Source: Oricola nitratireducens (lineage in GTDB: Bacteria; Pseudomonadota; Alphaproteobacteria; Rhizobiales; Rhizobiaceae). From it: DNA of 64,000 nt. Numbering within the stretch: position 1 is the stretch's first letter; every line of letters begins with the position of its first letter. The stretch covers positions 105,929 to 169,928 of the forward strand of contig NZ_JACZCS010000010.1 in the NCBI RefSeq assembly GCF_014904745.1, read 5' to 3'. Positions 30,636-39,949 of this stretch are shown piece by piece. The notes below the pieces were generated by a model, which saw only the letters and a program-made list of their open reading frames with translations, was not told the DNA's origin and searched no databases. Position numbers and translations under genes: made by a program.

Positions 30636-31136
30636 ATGCGCAGCATTCGAACTGTTTCCGCCCTTTTCGGCGCCTTCGCCCTTGCGGGCGTTTCCGGCTG
30701 CACGACCAGCGGCGGGAGCGATACCACGGCCTTTGGGCCGGTGCAGGAAGCACCGGCGGACACGGCTGCCGCCGAGGCGCAGGACCCGATGGACGCGCTG
30801 ATCTCGCGCTATTCAGACGAATACGACGTGCCCGAAAACCTGGTGCACCGGGTGGTCAAGCGCGAGAGCACCTATAATCCGCAGGCAAAGAATGGCGGCC
30901 ATTACGGACTGATGCAGATCAAGCCGGAAACGGCGCGCACGATGGGCTATTCGGGCTCGGCGACCGGCCTGTACGACGCCGAGACGAACCTCAAATACGG
31001 CGTCAAATATCTGCGCGGCGCGTGGCTTCTCGCTGACGGCAGCGAGGACCGCGCCGTCCGGCTCTATTCCTCGGGCTATTACTACGAGGCCAAGCGGCGC
31101 GGCATGCTGGAGGAAACCGGCCTGCGCGCCGACTGA
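30636..31136 (+). CDS. Lipoprotein lytic transglycosylase (SLT family)
   Basis: 166 residues from ATG 30636; a TTG at 30621 would add five residues. The signal ends LAGVSGC, making C22 the lipid-modified residue, then a Gly/Ser/Pro linker. The SLT domain from about residue 52 has the catalytic glutamate in VVKRESTYNPQ (E77), HYGLMQIKPETA, and LYDAETNLKYGVKYLRG. It should cleave the peptidoglycan glycan strand from the envelope. It is a paralogue of the protein at 19230-19724 and is convergent with the serine hydrolase gene three bases away. Confidence 0.87.
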   Translation: MRSIRTVSALFGAFALAGVSGCTTSGGSDTTAFGPVQEAPADTAAAEAQDPMDALISRYSDEYDVPENLVHRVVKRESTYNPQAKNGGHYGLMQIKPETARTMGYSGSATGLYDAETNLKYGVKYLRGAWLLADGSEDRAVRLYSSGYYYEAKRRGMLEETGLRAD

Positions 31137-31139
31137 CCG

Positions 31140-32516
31140 CTATTCGTCGAGCGCCGCAATCACCGCCTGCACGAGGTTTTCGACCTTGTAGCCTTCCCGC
31201 GACGGGGTCAGGCCGAGGCGGACGACGACCAGGTTTTCCGACGGAACGATCGACACCGACTGGCCGTCATGGCCTTCCATGAAGAAGGCGTCGGCCGGCA
31301 ATTCGGCTTTCGGGCCCGGCATGTCGGTATTCGGCGGGCTCAGCCAGACATGGCCGCGGCCATAGACGCCGTGCGAGGCGGGATGGGGTTCGGCCATCCA
31401 GTCGACGTAACCGACCGGCAACAGCGAACGGCCTTCCCACACGCCGCGCTGGGCCAGGAAATGGCCGAACCGCGCCCAGTCATGCGCGGTCGCGTACATG
31501 TAGGACGAGCCGACGAAGGTGTCGCGCGCATCGGCTTCCAGCACCGCCGAATGCATGCCGAGCGGACCGAACAGGGCCTTGCGGGGATATGCCAGCGCCT
31601 CGGCGGGATCGGCGAAAGTGTTCTCCCAGACACGCGAGAGCATGACCGTCGTACCGGAGGAGTAGTTGAAAACCTTGCCGATGCTCTCCCCCGTCGGGTC
31701 CGCGAGCGGGTTGGAGGCGGCGAAGGACGCCATGTCGGGCTCGAGATAGAGCATGCGCGTGACGTCGGAGACGGAGCCGTATCCCTCGTTCCAGACGAGG
31801 TCGCTCGCCATGCCGAGCATGTCGGCGAGCGCGATGTCCGCGCGCTTGTCGGTCCATTCGGGGAGAAGCTTCGTGCGGTCGCGCTCAAGAGCGCCTTCGC
31901 GGATCCGCCTTCCAATGATGGCGGAGGTCACGGACTTGGTCATCGACCAGCCGAGAAGCCGGGTTCCGGCATCGAATCCGTCACCATAGCGTTCGGCGAC
32001 GATCCTGCCGTCCCTGACGACAACGATCGCCCGCATGCCGGGACCGGCCAGCGCCGGATCGTTCAGCGCGGCATCGAGTTCCTCGTTGGTGACCGGCACG
32101 ACGTCTTCTCCGGCGGGCCAGAGCCCCTCACCCGGCGCGACGACTTCTTCCGGCTTCGGCGTCGGCTGGGCACGGACGGCATCGATGTCGCCATCGGGCA
32201 CGGTCGCGCAGCCGAGGCCCTCGCGATAGACCGCGACGCCCTTGCCGAACAGGCCGAACAGGCCGGCGCGCACAACGCCGGTCGCGCGGTCGACGGAGAC
32301 ATTCATGTAGCGCAGCAGCCAGTGTCCCGGCGCCTGGACATCGACCCGGAGCACTTCCCGCGGATCGCGAGCCGTCAGGAAGGCGTTGGAGCAGACGATC
32401 TTCGCGGAATATCCCGACCCGACCCGGATCAGGTCCGGCGGCGCGACATAGAGCCATACGGCAAGGCCGATCACCGCAGCCACAACAAGCACCAGAAGCA
32501 CCTTCAACGCACGCAT
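31140..32516 (-). CDS. Membrane-anchored serine hydrolase (beta-lactamase class C fold)
   Basis: 458 residues from ATG 32516, preceded by GGAGGAG. One N-terminal membrane span (about 5-25) anchors it with the catalytic part outside. The SxxK motif is in GWSMTKSVTS, a YSS tyrosine motif in FNYSSGTTVM, and HDGQ replaces the KTG triad near the end. These are features of EstB-type esterases and related hydrolases rather than true beta-lactamases. A role in ester or peptide cleavage in the periplasm is likely; the substrate is unknown. It lies among cell-wall enzymes, and its promoter region is shared with the GH25 gene. Confidence 0.83.
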   Translation of the reverse strand: MRALKVLLVLVVAAVIGLAVWLYVAPPDLIRVGSGYSAKIVCSNAFLTARDPREVLRVDVQAPGHWLLRYMNVSVDRATGVVRAGLFGLFGKGVAVYREGLGCATVPDGDIDAVRAQPTPKPEEVVAPGEGLWPAGEDVVPVTNEELDAALNDPALAGPGMRAIVVVRDGRIVAERYGDGFDAGTRLLGWSMTKSVTSAIIGRRIREGALERDRTKLLPEWTDKRADIALADMLGMASDLVWNEGYGSVSDVTRMLYLEPDMASFAASNPLADPTGESIGKVFNYSSGTTVMLSRVWENTFADPAEALAYPRKALFGPLGMHSAVLEADARDTFVGSSYMYATAHDWARFGHFLAQRGVWEGRSLLPVGYVDWMAEPHPASHGVYGRGHVWLSPPNTDMPGPKAELPADAFFMEGHDGQSVSIVPSENLVVVRLGLTPSREGYKVENLVQAVIAALDE

Positions 32517-32718
32517 GACGCTCCTCCCTGTCTTCCACGTCAGGTTGCGAGCTAGGCGCGCGGCGGAGCCGGCGTCAACCGTTTCGCCCGCCGGCATGCG
32601 AAATGTCGCAGGAACCAGCCATCGAAGCGTCACAATTGATCACGATTTGTCACGCCGATAACATCGCGTTAAAACATATTCGCGTTAGGTATTCGTGGGG
32701 CAACAAGGGGACGAATCA

Positions 32719-33513
32719 GTGCTTTCGCACGTCTTTCGAATATTTATCCTCCTTTGCGCGGTCGCCGTCGCGGGCTGCACAAATGTCTCCTACGACTTTA
32801 CGGAATCGGTGCTGCCGCTGGCCGCTCCGCGGTTTGCCGACAGCGACCCGGTCGACAGGTTCGAGGGCGGCGCGCCGCATGGCTATTCCGTGCACGGTAT
32901 CGACGTGTCCAAATACCAGGGCCCCATCGACTGGAAGGCGGCAAGACGCTCCGGCGTGACCTTCGCCTATGTCAAGGCCACCGAGGGCGGCGACCGCGTC
33001 GACGACCGGTTCCAGGACTACTGGCGCAGCGCGAAAGCCGCCGGCATGCATCGCGGCGCCTATCATTTCTACTATTTCTGCCGCCCGGCGATCGAGCAGG
33101 CGCGCTGGTTCATCCGCAACGTCCCGCGCGAGGCGGGCGCGCTGCCGCCGGCGCTCGACATGGAGTGGAACCCGGCTTCGCCGACCTGCAAGGACCGTCC
33201 GTCGCCCGAAAAGGTGCGCTCGGAGATGAAAATATTCCTCGATACGCTGGAGCGCCACTACGGCACCCGTCCGGTGATCTACACGACCCCGGATTTCTAC
33301 GAGGACAACATCGCCGGCCATTTCAGGGGCGAGACTTTCTGGCTGCGCACCGTCAAGGCGCATCCGCGGGTCGCCTATCCCGGCCGCAACTGGGTGTTCT
33401 GGCAATATACCGGGACCGGCGTCGTTCCCGGCGTTCCCGGCGACACCGACATCAACGTCTTCGCGGGCAGCAAATCCGACTGGCAGGAATGGATTTCCGC
33501 CAACCGGGTCTGA
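32719..33513 (+). CDS. Lipoprotein GH25 muramidase (lysozyme family)
   Basis: 264 residues from GTG 32719, which follows AGGGGA by seven bases. The signal peptide ends VAVAGC, so C20 is lipidated. The GH25 barrel begins HGIDVSKYQG (60-68), with FAYVKATEG and the catalytic DxE in PALDMEWN (D147, E149), and ends WQYTGTG...GDTDINVF. It hydrolyses the beta-1,4 bond of peptidoglycan. A direct repeat CGCGTTA with 16-base period lies 30-55 bases upstream of the start. The MltB-like gene follows 40 bases downstream, likely co-transcribed. Confidence 0.9.
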   Translation: MLSHVFRIFILLCAVAVAGCTNVSYDFTESVLPLAAPRFADSDPVDRFEGGAPHGYSVHGIDVSKYQGPIDWKAARRSGVTFAYVKATEGGDRVDDRFQDYWRSAKAAGMHRGAYHFYYFCRPAIEQARWFIRNVPREAGALPPALDMEWNPASPTCKDRPSPEKVRSEMKIFLDTLERHYGTRPVIYTTPDFYEDNIAGHFRGETFWLRTVKAHPRVAYPGRNWVFWQYTGTGVVPGVPGDTDINVFAGSKSDWQEWISANRV

Positions 33514-33553
33514 CCGCCATCTTTCCCCAATTCGCCGGAGGAGCATTCAGACC

Positions 33554-34738
33554 ATGAAGACCCATGCCCGCATCGCCATGGCCATCGTCGCGCTTGGCGC
33601 AACCGCCCTGCCCGCAGCGGTGCAGGCAAATGCGCCGTGCGGCGGCGATTTTTCGGCATGGCGCAAGGGCATGGTCGCGGAAGCGCGCGCGGCCGGCATC
33701 GGCGAGAAAGGCTTGCAGGCGCTCGCCTCGGGACAGATCGACCCGAGCGTGCTGAGGCGCGACCGCGCGCAGGGCGTCTTCACGCTCGATTTCGTGACCT
33801 TCGCCCGGCGGCTGATCTCGCAGAACCGCATGGATATTGGCCGCTCGAAACTGAAGACATATGCCGCCACCTTCAAGCGCGCGAAGGCCGAATACGGCGT
33901 GGCGCCGGAGGTGATTACCGCCTTCTGGGGGCTGGAGACCGATTTCGGCGGCTACCAGGGCGATTTCAACACGCTGAACGCGATCACGACGCTGGCGCAT
34001 GACTGCCGCCGACCCGAACTCTTCCGGCCGCAATTGCTGGCGCTCGCCCGGCTGATCGATCTCGGCGTCGTGCCGCGCGACATCACCGGCGCCTGGGCGG
34101 GCGAGATCGGACAGGTGCAGGTGCTGCCGGAGGACTATCTGACGAAGGGCCGCGACGGCGACGGCGACGGGCGAATCTCGCTAAAGACGTCCGCCCCCGA
34201 CGCGATCATGACGGCGGCCAATTTCCTGCAGTCGCTCGGCTGGCGGGCGAACGAACCGTGGCTGATCGAGGTGAGCGTGCCGGCCGAAATGGACTGGTAC
34301 GATTCCGGCATTCACAGGGAACTGCCGGCTTCGGAATGGCAGAAGCGCGGCGTGCGGGCCCGCAACGGCTCGCTGCCGGCCAGCGACGGCGTCCACCTGC
34401 TCTTGCCGATGGGACGCAAGGGCCCCGCCTTCCTCGCCTATCCGAATTTCCGCGTCTTCCTCGAATGGAACCAGTCGCTGACCTATGTCACGACGGCGGC
34501 CTATTTCGCCACGCGGCTCGGCGGCGCGCCGATCTTCGATCCGGGCAATCCGGAGCCCGGCCTCGACCAGCCGCAGACGAAGGCGCTGCAGAAGAAGCTG
34601 GCCGCAAAGGGCTACGATGTCGGCAAGATCGACGGCATTCTCGGCGCGGGCACGCGCGACGCGGTGCGCAGCGAGCAGAAACGGCTCGGCCTGCCCGCCG
34701 ACGGCTGGCCGACGTCACGCCTTCTTAACGCCCTTTGA
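33554..34738 (+). CDS. Lytic murein transglycosylase, MltB-like, with PG-binding domain
   Basis: 394 residues. A signal peptide ends near residue 26 (AAVQANA). The SLT_2 domain spans about 30-320 with the catalytic glutamate in FWGLETDFGGYQG (E128), plus AGEIGQVQVLPEDYL. A C-terminal peptidoglycan-binding domain (about 330-394) reads ALQKKLAAKGYDVGKIDGILG. It is a periplasmic glycan-strand cleaving enzyme of the MltB type. GGAGG precedes the ATG at 33554. It follows the GH25 gene and overlaps the convergent small transporter by 24 bases. Confidence 0.9.
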   Translation: MKTHARIAMAIVALGATALPAAVQANAPCGGDFSAWRKGMVAEARAAGIGEKGLQALASGQIDPSVLRRDRAQGVFTLDFVTFARRLISQNRMDIGRSKLKTYAATFKRAKAEYGVAPEVITAFWGLETDFGGYQGDFNTLNAITTLAHDCRRPELFRPQLLALARLIDLGVVPRDITGAWAGEIGQVQVLPEDYLTKGRDGDGDGRISLKTSAPDAIMTAANFLQSLGWRANEPWLIEVSVPAEMDWYDSGIHRELPASEWQKRGVRARNGSLPASDGVHLLLPMGRKGPAFLAYPNFRVFLEWNQSLTYVTTAAYFATRLGGAPIFDPGNPEPGLDQPQTKALQKKLAAKGYDVGKIDGILGAGTRDAVRSEQKRLGLPADGWPTSRLLNAL

Positions 34739-35164
34739 TGCCGAGGCGCGGCATGGGGCATTGAGCCGCGCCTCGGCAAGCACCTTCCCGGCCGGCGCAT
34801 TCACCATAGCGCGGGCGGCACTCGATGTAGCGCTCCGCCCGTCGCGGACGGACAGAAGCGCAATTCCGGCGAATACGAGGAAGACCGCGAAAAGATCGCG
34901 CACTCCGTACCGCTCTTCGAGCAGGAATATCGCGCAGACCAGCGTCAGAACGAATTCCAGCGCGAGGATGATGATGAAAGTCCGCGCCATTTCGGCGGTC
35001 TTCATCGCCTCGATTTCAAACACCGCGGCGAGCAACAATGCGCCGCCGCAGGCTGGCAGAACCAGCAACAGGGACTGACCGCCCCAGTATTTCATCACAA
35101 ATGTCGCCACCATATAGAAAGCGGCGGAAATAAAGGCACAGGCGAGCGTCATACCGCCAAGCAT
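34715..35164 (-). CDS. Small multi-span membrane protein, EamA/SMR-like
   Basis: 149 residues with about four hydrophobic spans in residues 5-107 and a hydrophilic tail. LEFVLTLVCAIFLLEERYGVRDLFAVFLVFAGIAL resembles one half of an EamA transporter or an EmrE-type small transporter, so a dimer may be the working form. The start ATG at 35164 has GGAG seven bases before it. The last 24 bases overlap the MltB-like gene on the other strand. The substrate is unknown. Confidence 0.65.
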   Translation of the reverse strand: MLGGMTLACAFISAAFYMVATFVMKYWGGQSLLLVLPACGGALLLAAVFEIEAMKTAEMARTFIIILALEFVLTLVCAIFLLEERYGVRDLFAVFLVFAGIALLSVRDGRSATSSAARAMVNAPAGKVLAEARLNAPCRASASKGVKKA

Positions 35165-35258
35165 AAGATGTCTCCGAGTGCCCCTGCCGAAAATAGGACG
35201 AGAACAAACAGCCCGGCATCACCCAACGGGGTGATGGACATCGTTTCGTGTACGGGAC

Positions 35259-37025
35259 TCAGTCGAGGAAGGTTTCCGCCAAATCGAGAATCCGCGGCCA
35301 GTCCTTGAAAAAGATGAGTTGACCGGCGTTCGAATCCTCGTGGAAGACGATGTTCGGAAACTCGATCCGCATCTCGCCGATCGTCTCCATCGGCATCTGC
35401 GGATCCTGGTGGCCCTGCCATATGTGGATCGGGACATCGCAGGCACGGACGATATCCCGCCAGTCGGACTGCTGGATGATCGTCTCGTTGGCAAAGGAAT
35501 CATGCGCGGAATGCCAGTCGGAAAGACAGACTTCGGAACCGTGCACCATGGCTTCCATGACCTCCGGATCCTCGAATGTCTGGACGTCGGCGGGCGATGC
35601 GCCATAGACCGCGTGCACGAAGCCGCGCTTGCCGATACGGCGAGCCAGCGAAAAACCCGCCTTGACCATGAAAGGCAGCATGGCCGGCGCATATCGGGCA
35701 TTGGCCATGATGAAGCGGTGCCATTTATGCATCCGTTCGTACTGAGCGCGCTTGAAAAGCGGCAGGCCGGCACTGCAGTTTATGATCGCCGCCAGCCGGC
35801 CCGGATGCATCCGGACGAGATGATAGGCGAAGAAGGAGTCATTGGAGAGCGCGATTACCGGGCAGCGCTCTATGCCATAGTGATCGAGCAATGCGACGAT
35901 ATCAGACACGACCGCCGTGACGAGGTGCGCGCGGTCACGGACCTGGCTGGAGTGTCCAAAGCCGGGCCTTATGGGCACGATGACCTTGAGGCCGCGCCGC
36001 TCTGCCGCTTCCTCGGCGGACGCAGGCCAACGGATCAGCCCGTAATCCTGCGGGAAATAAAGCACCGGCCGGCCGGCCTCATCGCCTATGACGATATGAT
36101 CGGCCCTCCGCCCGTCGGGGCGCTGCATCGAGCGAAACGGCCGGTGGCGAAGCGGGGCACCGCCGCGCAGTGTCTTCAACGATGCCTTGCGCTCGGTGAC
36201 AGCAACGACATCCATCAGGCCAAGCGTGACACGCACCAGCTCAGCCTGCGCGCGCGTCTCGGTCTTGGCGAGGATCGAGCGGATCTGGCTCTTGACGGTT
36301 TCGCGCGACCGGCCGCGCATGGCCGCGATCTCGGCGATGCCGGCGCCTTCGACAAGGGCGCGCAGCACCTCGACCTCGGCCTCGGTGAGCCCGAAAGCCT
36401 CGCGAACCGTGGCCGAAAGCCCGTCAGGCCACGCCATCTCGCTGGTGACCGCCAGGACCTGGGCTTCGTCACCGACTTCCTGCTCGATCGGCGTCAGGCG
36501 CACCACGATCGGCCGGCCCGTCGTCGTCAACCGGAACCGCGCAAAGGAGCTTCCCCTCGCCTGCGGATCGGAGACGCGAGCCACCTCCCGCTTCAGGTGG
36601 GCAGCATCGTCGGAGTCGATCGGAAGCGAGGATAAGGGCTGCCCCGGAAACGTCTCGAAGACCGATTCCGCCGCCACGTTCACTGCGCTGACGACGCCTG
36701 CCCCGGATACGGTGAATGCCGCTGTCCGCTCGAACGAGGAGACGATGTTTTCCAGAATCTTGTCCGGCGAATGCCGGTCGAGATGGTCGAGTACCGAGGT
36801 GGCGCGCGCCATGTGGCTTTCCAGCTCGGCATCGCGCATCAACAGTTGCTGGTCTTCGCCAGGCATGCCCTTCAGGCCGCGCGCCGGCCCGAGCCGGTCT
36901 TCCCATATGTCGAGCAGGTCCTCGTAGCGCTCCGGATCGATGGCGACCTGATAAATACGGTCTATTATTTCAAGCTTGTCGCTCTGTTCGACGCCTTTGG
37001 CCGCTCTTTCCGGGCTATACTCCAT
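35259..37025 (-). CDS. LuxR-type regulator fused to alpha/beta hydrolase-like domain
   Basis: 588 residues in one frame. An N-terminal region (1-90) precedes a PAS-like region (about 90-195). A LuxR/NarL helix-turn-helix lies at about 205-265 (LTEAEVEVLRALVEGAGIAEIA). The remainder (about 300-588) is an alpha/beta hydrolase fold. At the nucleophile elbow ALSNDS keeps the serine (S394) but both flanking glycines are gone. The acid fits GHQDPQ (D541). At the usual histidine position the protein has SNAGQLIFF (Q569, codon CAA). The domain may be a ligand sensor rather than an enzyme. It is a single gene with unknown targets. Confidence 0.8.
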   Translation of the reverse strand: MEYSPERAAKGVEQSDKLEIIDRIYQVAIDPERYEDLLDIWEDRLGPARGLKGMPGEDQQLLMRDAELESHMARATSVLDHLDRHSPDKILENIVSSFERTAAFTVSGAGVVSAVNVAAESVFETFPGQPLSSLPIDSDDAAHLKREVARVSDPQARGSSFARFRLTTTGRPIVVRLTPIEQEVGDEAQVLAVTSEMAWPDGLSATVREAFGLTEAEVEVLRALVEGAGIAEIAAMRGRSRETVKSQIRSILAKTETRAQAELVRVTLGLMDVVAVTERKASLKTLRGGAPLRHRPFRSMQRPDGRRADHIVIGDEAGRPVLYFPQDYGLIRWPASAEEAAERRGLKVIVPIRPGFGHSSQVRDRAHLVTAVVSDIVALLDHYGIERCPVIALSNDSFFAYHLVRMHPGRLAAIINCSAGLPLFKRAQYERMHKWHRFIMANARYAPAMLPFMVKAGFSLARRIGKRGFVHAVYGASPADVQTFEDPEVMEAMVHGSEVCLSDWHSAHDSFANETIIQQSDWRDIVRACDVPIHIWQGHQDPQMPMETIGEMRIEFPNIVFHEDSNAGQLIFFKDWPRILDLAETFLD

Positions 37026-37136
37026 ACGACGAACTTCTCTCGCGCCTATACGACATGCTTCTCTACGGAAGTTGCGGTGGATTTTATCAAAAAGTCAAAT
37101 CCGACAGCCGGCGCGAGACGCGATTTCGCACAATTT

Positions 37137-37382
37137 TCACATGCGGTCGAAATCGTCCTTGTTGGTCGGCATCAGCATCACCGCCGTTGCGAGATAGGCG
37201 AACCCGAAGGTGATGCCAAAGGTCAGGGCCAACATGGCGACCGCGGCGACCTTGTGCTGCGTGTGCTCGATCAGCACGCCAAGATTGCCTATGTTGAAAT
37301 GCACCACGCCGGCCGCAACCAGCCAGCCAATGGCGATACCGGTCAAGCTGTTGATCAAGACGAAGCGAACGAGTTTCGGCAT
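37137..37382 (-). CDS. Small two-span membrane protein
   Basis: 81 residues with two hydrophobic segments (about 5-27 and 45-68) separated by HFNIGNLGVLIEHTQHK, and a charged C-terminus ending NKDDFDRM. AGGA lies eight bases before the ATG. Similar unnamed proteins occur in related bacteria, as far as I can judge. No function is known. It is on the same strand as the ornithine decarboxylase and MFS genes, but 85 bases downstream. Confidence 0.6.
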   Translation of the reverse strand: MPKLVRFVLINSLTGIAIGWLVAAGVVHFNIGNLGVLIEHTQHKVAAVAMLALTFGITFGFAYLATAVMLMPTNKDDFDRM

Positions 37383-37467
37383 GGCGGAAATCCTGCATCT
37401 GACACGCGCAAATCTATGACTTCACCGGCTGCCTTCAATGGGACAAGTTGAAGCGTTTTGGCAGTTC

Positions 37468-38649
37468 CTAATCCATCGCCTTCAGACGCATCATGGCAAC
37501 GATGCCGAATGCCGGGCCGAGGGCGAGAACGGCAAGCACCGCCGGCCAGCCCCACCAGGCGGCGAACATCGGCGTCACCTGGACCGTGACGAAGGTCAAC
37601 GCAAAACCGAGCGCGGTCTGCAGTGTCATGAGACTACCTGCCTGGTCGGGAGGCGCATTGTCGGCGACGAGAGCGGAAAACTGCGCCGAATCCGGGCTGA
37701 TCGAGGCGCCCCAGAGCAAGACGATCGCAAAGGTGATCCAGACCGGCCCGCCGAAGGTCAGCGCCGTCAGGACGGCACAGGTACCGCTCACCGCCATGGC
37801 ATAGAGCGCGACATCCGCCTTGCCGATCCGGTCGGCGCTCTTGCCGGCAAGGACGCTCATGACTGCGCCGGACGCGATGGCGCAGAAGGCGGTGATCGAG
37901 GCGAGTCGGACGGCGTCGTTTTCGGCGAGGCTGGCGCGATAGGAGACGGCGGAGGCGACCGCGACCCACGCCCACATGGAATAGAGTTCCCACATGTGAC
38001 CGAGATAGCCCGCATAAGCGAGACGCACGCGCCGGTTGGTCCAGGCCGTCAACACGACGCGAGGATCGAAACGTACCGCCTGGGCGTGGTGGGGACCGAG
38101 CGACACGATCTGGCTGATCAGCCCGCCGGCAACCGCCGCGGCCGATGCAAGCGTCACCGTGAAGCGCCAGTCGCCGGTTCCGGTTAGCGCGAATATGTGC
38201 GGCAAGGCCGAGCCGAGGATCAGCGAGCCGACGAGCGCGCCGACGAGGAACCCCCTGTCGCGCTGGCCCCAGCCGACCGCGATCTTCATCCCGACCGGGT
38301 AGACCCCGGCCAGCAAGGCGCCGGTCAGAAATCGCGCCAGGATGGCGGCCCCGCTTCCGGGCACCGAGACGAGCAGCGTCAGGTTGACCGCGCCGGCAAG
38401 GATCGCGGCAGAACCCAGGACGCGGCGCGGATCGAAGCGGTCGGGGACACCGAGTACGGCGGAGACGAGCGCGCCGGCGACGAAACCCGCCTGAACGCCG
38501 CTCGAAAGCGCGGCCTGCCGGAACGGCGACATGGCGCTCTCCGCCAGCATGCCCGGAAGGATCGCGGCCGACACGAACCACAGCGACATGGCGAAGCATT
38601 CCGCAACCAGCAGAACGGCCAGCGAGAGGCCCTTGCCCGGCGCACTCAC
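37468..38649 (-). CDS. MFS transporter, possible polyamine or amino-acid exporter
   Basis: 393 residues with 12 predicted spans. GSLILGSALPHIF and the loop GKSADRIGKADV are MFS-like. It starts at a GTG two bases after the ornithine decarboxylase stop, so the two are almost certainly translated from one message. Pairing with ODC suggests putrescine or ornithine export, but this is inferred from position only. CDS boundaries are well supported. Confidence 0.85.
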   Translation of the reverse strand: MSAPGKGLSLAVLLVAECFAMSLWFVSAAILPGMLAESAMSPFRQAALSSGVQAGFVAGALVSAVLGVPDRFDPRRVLGSAAILAGAVNLTLLVSVPGSGAAILARFLTGALLAGVYPVGMKIAVGWGQRDRGFLVGALVGSLILGSALPHIFALTGTGDWRFTVTLASAAAVAGGLISQIVSLGPHHAQAVRFDPRVVLTAWTNRRVRLAYAGYLGHMWELYSMWAWVAVASAVSYRASLAENDAVRLASITAFCAIASGAVMSVLAGKSADRIGKADVALYAMAVSGTCAVLTALTFGGPVWITFAIVLLWGASISPDSAQFSALVADNAPPDQAGSLMTLQTALGFALTFVTVQVTPMFAAWWGWPAVLAVLALGPAFGIVAMMRLKAMD

Positions 38650-38651
38650 AT

Positions 38652-39872
38652 TCAGTCCGCCATGGTTTCGAGACTGGCGAAGCTTTCCGGCGCGTCTCCG
38701 GCGTCGAACGGCTCGTCGATCTCGACGAAGGTATCGGGATAGAAGCCGTTGAAGCGGGTCCTCAACGCCATCGAATAGGCGCCGATATGGCCGATCTCGA
38801 TCCAGTCGCCGGTATCGACGGTTTCCGGAAGGTAGAAAGGCCGGGTCAGGATATCGACGGAATCGCAGGTCGCGCCGCAGACCTTGAACGGCACGATATT
38901 GGAAGGATCGCCGTTGCGGCGGCGAATGTTGGGATCGGGAATGAAGCGGGCGGGCAGCGTGATCTTGCCGGTCCAGGAGTCCGACAGGGAGGCCCAGATC
39001 CCGTCATTGATGTAGAGCCGCCTGCCCTTGCGCAGGAGCACGCGCACGATCAGCGAAAAGGCGCGCGCGACGATCACCCGGCCGGGCTCGGCGACCAGCG
39101 GCAGATCGGAAAAGCCCCATTCGTCGATCGCCGCCGTCAACCTGCCCATGAGATAATCCAGCGGCGGCGGCGCGGGCGCGTTGCTCTTCGGATCGTGGCG
39201 GTATTCGGCCGGAAAGCCGCCGCCGACATCGAGACCGGCGAGTGGCACGCCTGCCCGGTTGCGTACCCAGTCGGCGGAGGCGAGCGCCTTTTCGTAGGTT
39301 TCGGTCTCCTCGACCTGACTGCCGACATGAAAGCAGATGCCGGTCTTGAAGCCGATCCCGTGCAGGCGCTGCAGCAGTTCCACCGCATGGCCGGGCGCGG
39401 CGCCGAATTTCTTCGACAGTTCGTAGGCCGCATGCCCCTTGGTGGCGAGGCGCACGAAGACCGTCATCGAGGTGTGGTCAATATCGAGCGCGCGGGCGAT
39501 GCGCAGGATCTTGGCGATCTCGTCCTCGTGATCGACGACCAGCGTGCGGATGCCGAATCTTTCCAGTGCGAGCCTGATGTCCGACTGCGCCTTGACCGGA
39601 TGCATGTAGAGGAGTTCCGCGTCGGGCGAGAGCGCTCGCACCGTCTCGATCTCGGCGGGCGACGCAACGTCGAAGGCGTCGATCCCGGCTTCGAGAAGTG
39701 TGCGAATCACCAGCGGCTCGCCATTGGTCTTGACCGCGTAGGCGGTCCGTCCGGGGAACAACGTCTTGAATTTTTTCGCGTCCTCGCGAAGCACATGCGG
39801 ACGGAAGCAGTAGACCGGAACGTCCGGCCGCAGTTTCAGGGCCGCATCGCGTGCCGTGGCAAATCGTTCCAT
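38652..39872 (-). CDS. Ornithine decarboxylase-type PLP enzyme (fold III)
   Basis: 406 residues. Fold-type III decarboxylase motifs are the PLP lysine in YAVKTNGEP (K48), FHVGSQVEE, GLDVGGGFPAEY, LVAEPGRVIVA and the catalytic cysteine in GATCDSVD (C336, D337). These match eukaryote-type ornithine (or ornithine/lysine) decarboxylases, which make putrescine. The closest alternatives are lysine/ornithine or carboxynorspermidine decarboxylases, but the CDSVD motif favours ODC. The gene starts at ATG 39872 with GGAAAG upstream, and is followed at once by an MFS transporter gene. It is divergent from the amidase gene. Confidence 0.9.
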   Translation of the reverse strand: MERFATARDAALKLRPDVPVYCFRPHVLREDAKKFKTLFPGRTAYAVKTNGEPLVIRTLLEAGIDAFDVASPAEIETVRALSPDAELLYMHPVKAQSDIRLALERFGIRTLVVDHEDEIAKILRIARALDIDHTSMTVFVRLATKGHAAYELSKKFGAAPGHAVELLQRLHGIGFKTGICFHVGSQVEETETYEKALASADWVRNRAGVPLAGLDVGGGFPAEYRHDPKSNAPAPPPLDYLMGRLTAAIDEWGFSDLPLVAEPGRVIVARAFSLIVRVLLRKGRRLYINDGIWASLSDSWTGKITLPARFIPDPNIRRRNGDPSNIVPFKVCGATCDSVDILTRPFYLPETVDTGDWIEIGHIGAYSMALRTRFNGFYPDTFVEIDEPFDAGDAPESFASLETMAD

Positions 39873-39949
39873 GGAAAGAACTCCCTGATTCCTTTCGCCG
39901 GGCCGTTACTTGTGGTTAGAGCAGAGATCATCAAGCCGCGCAAAGGGGG

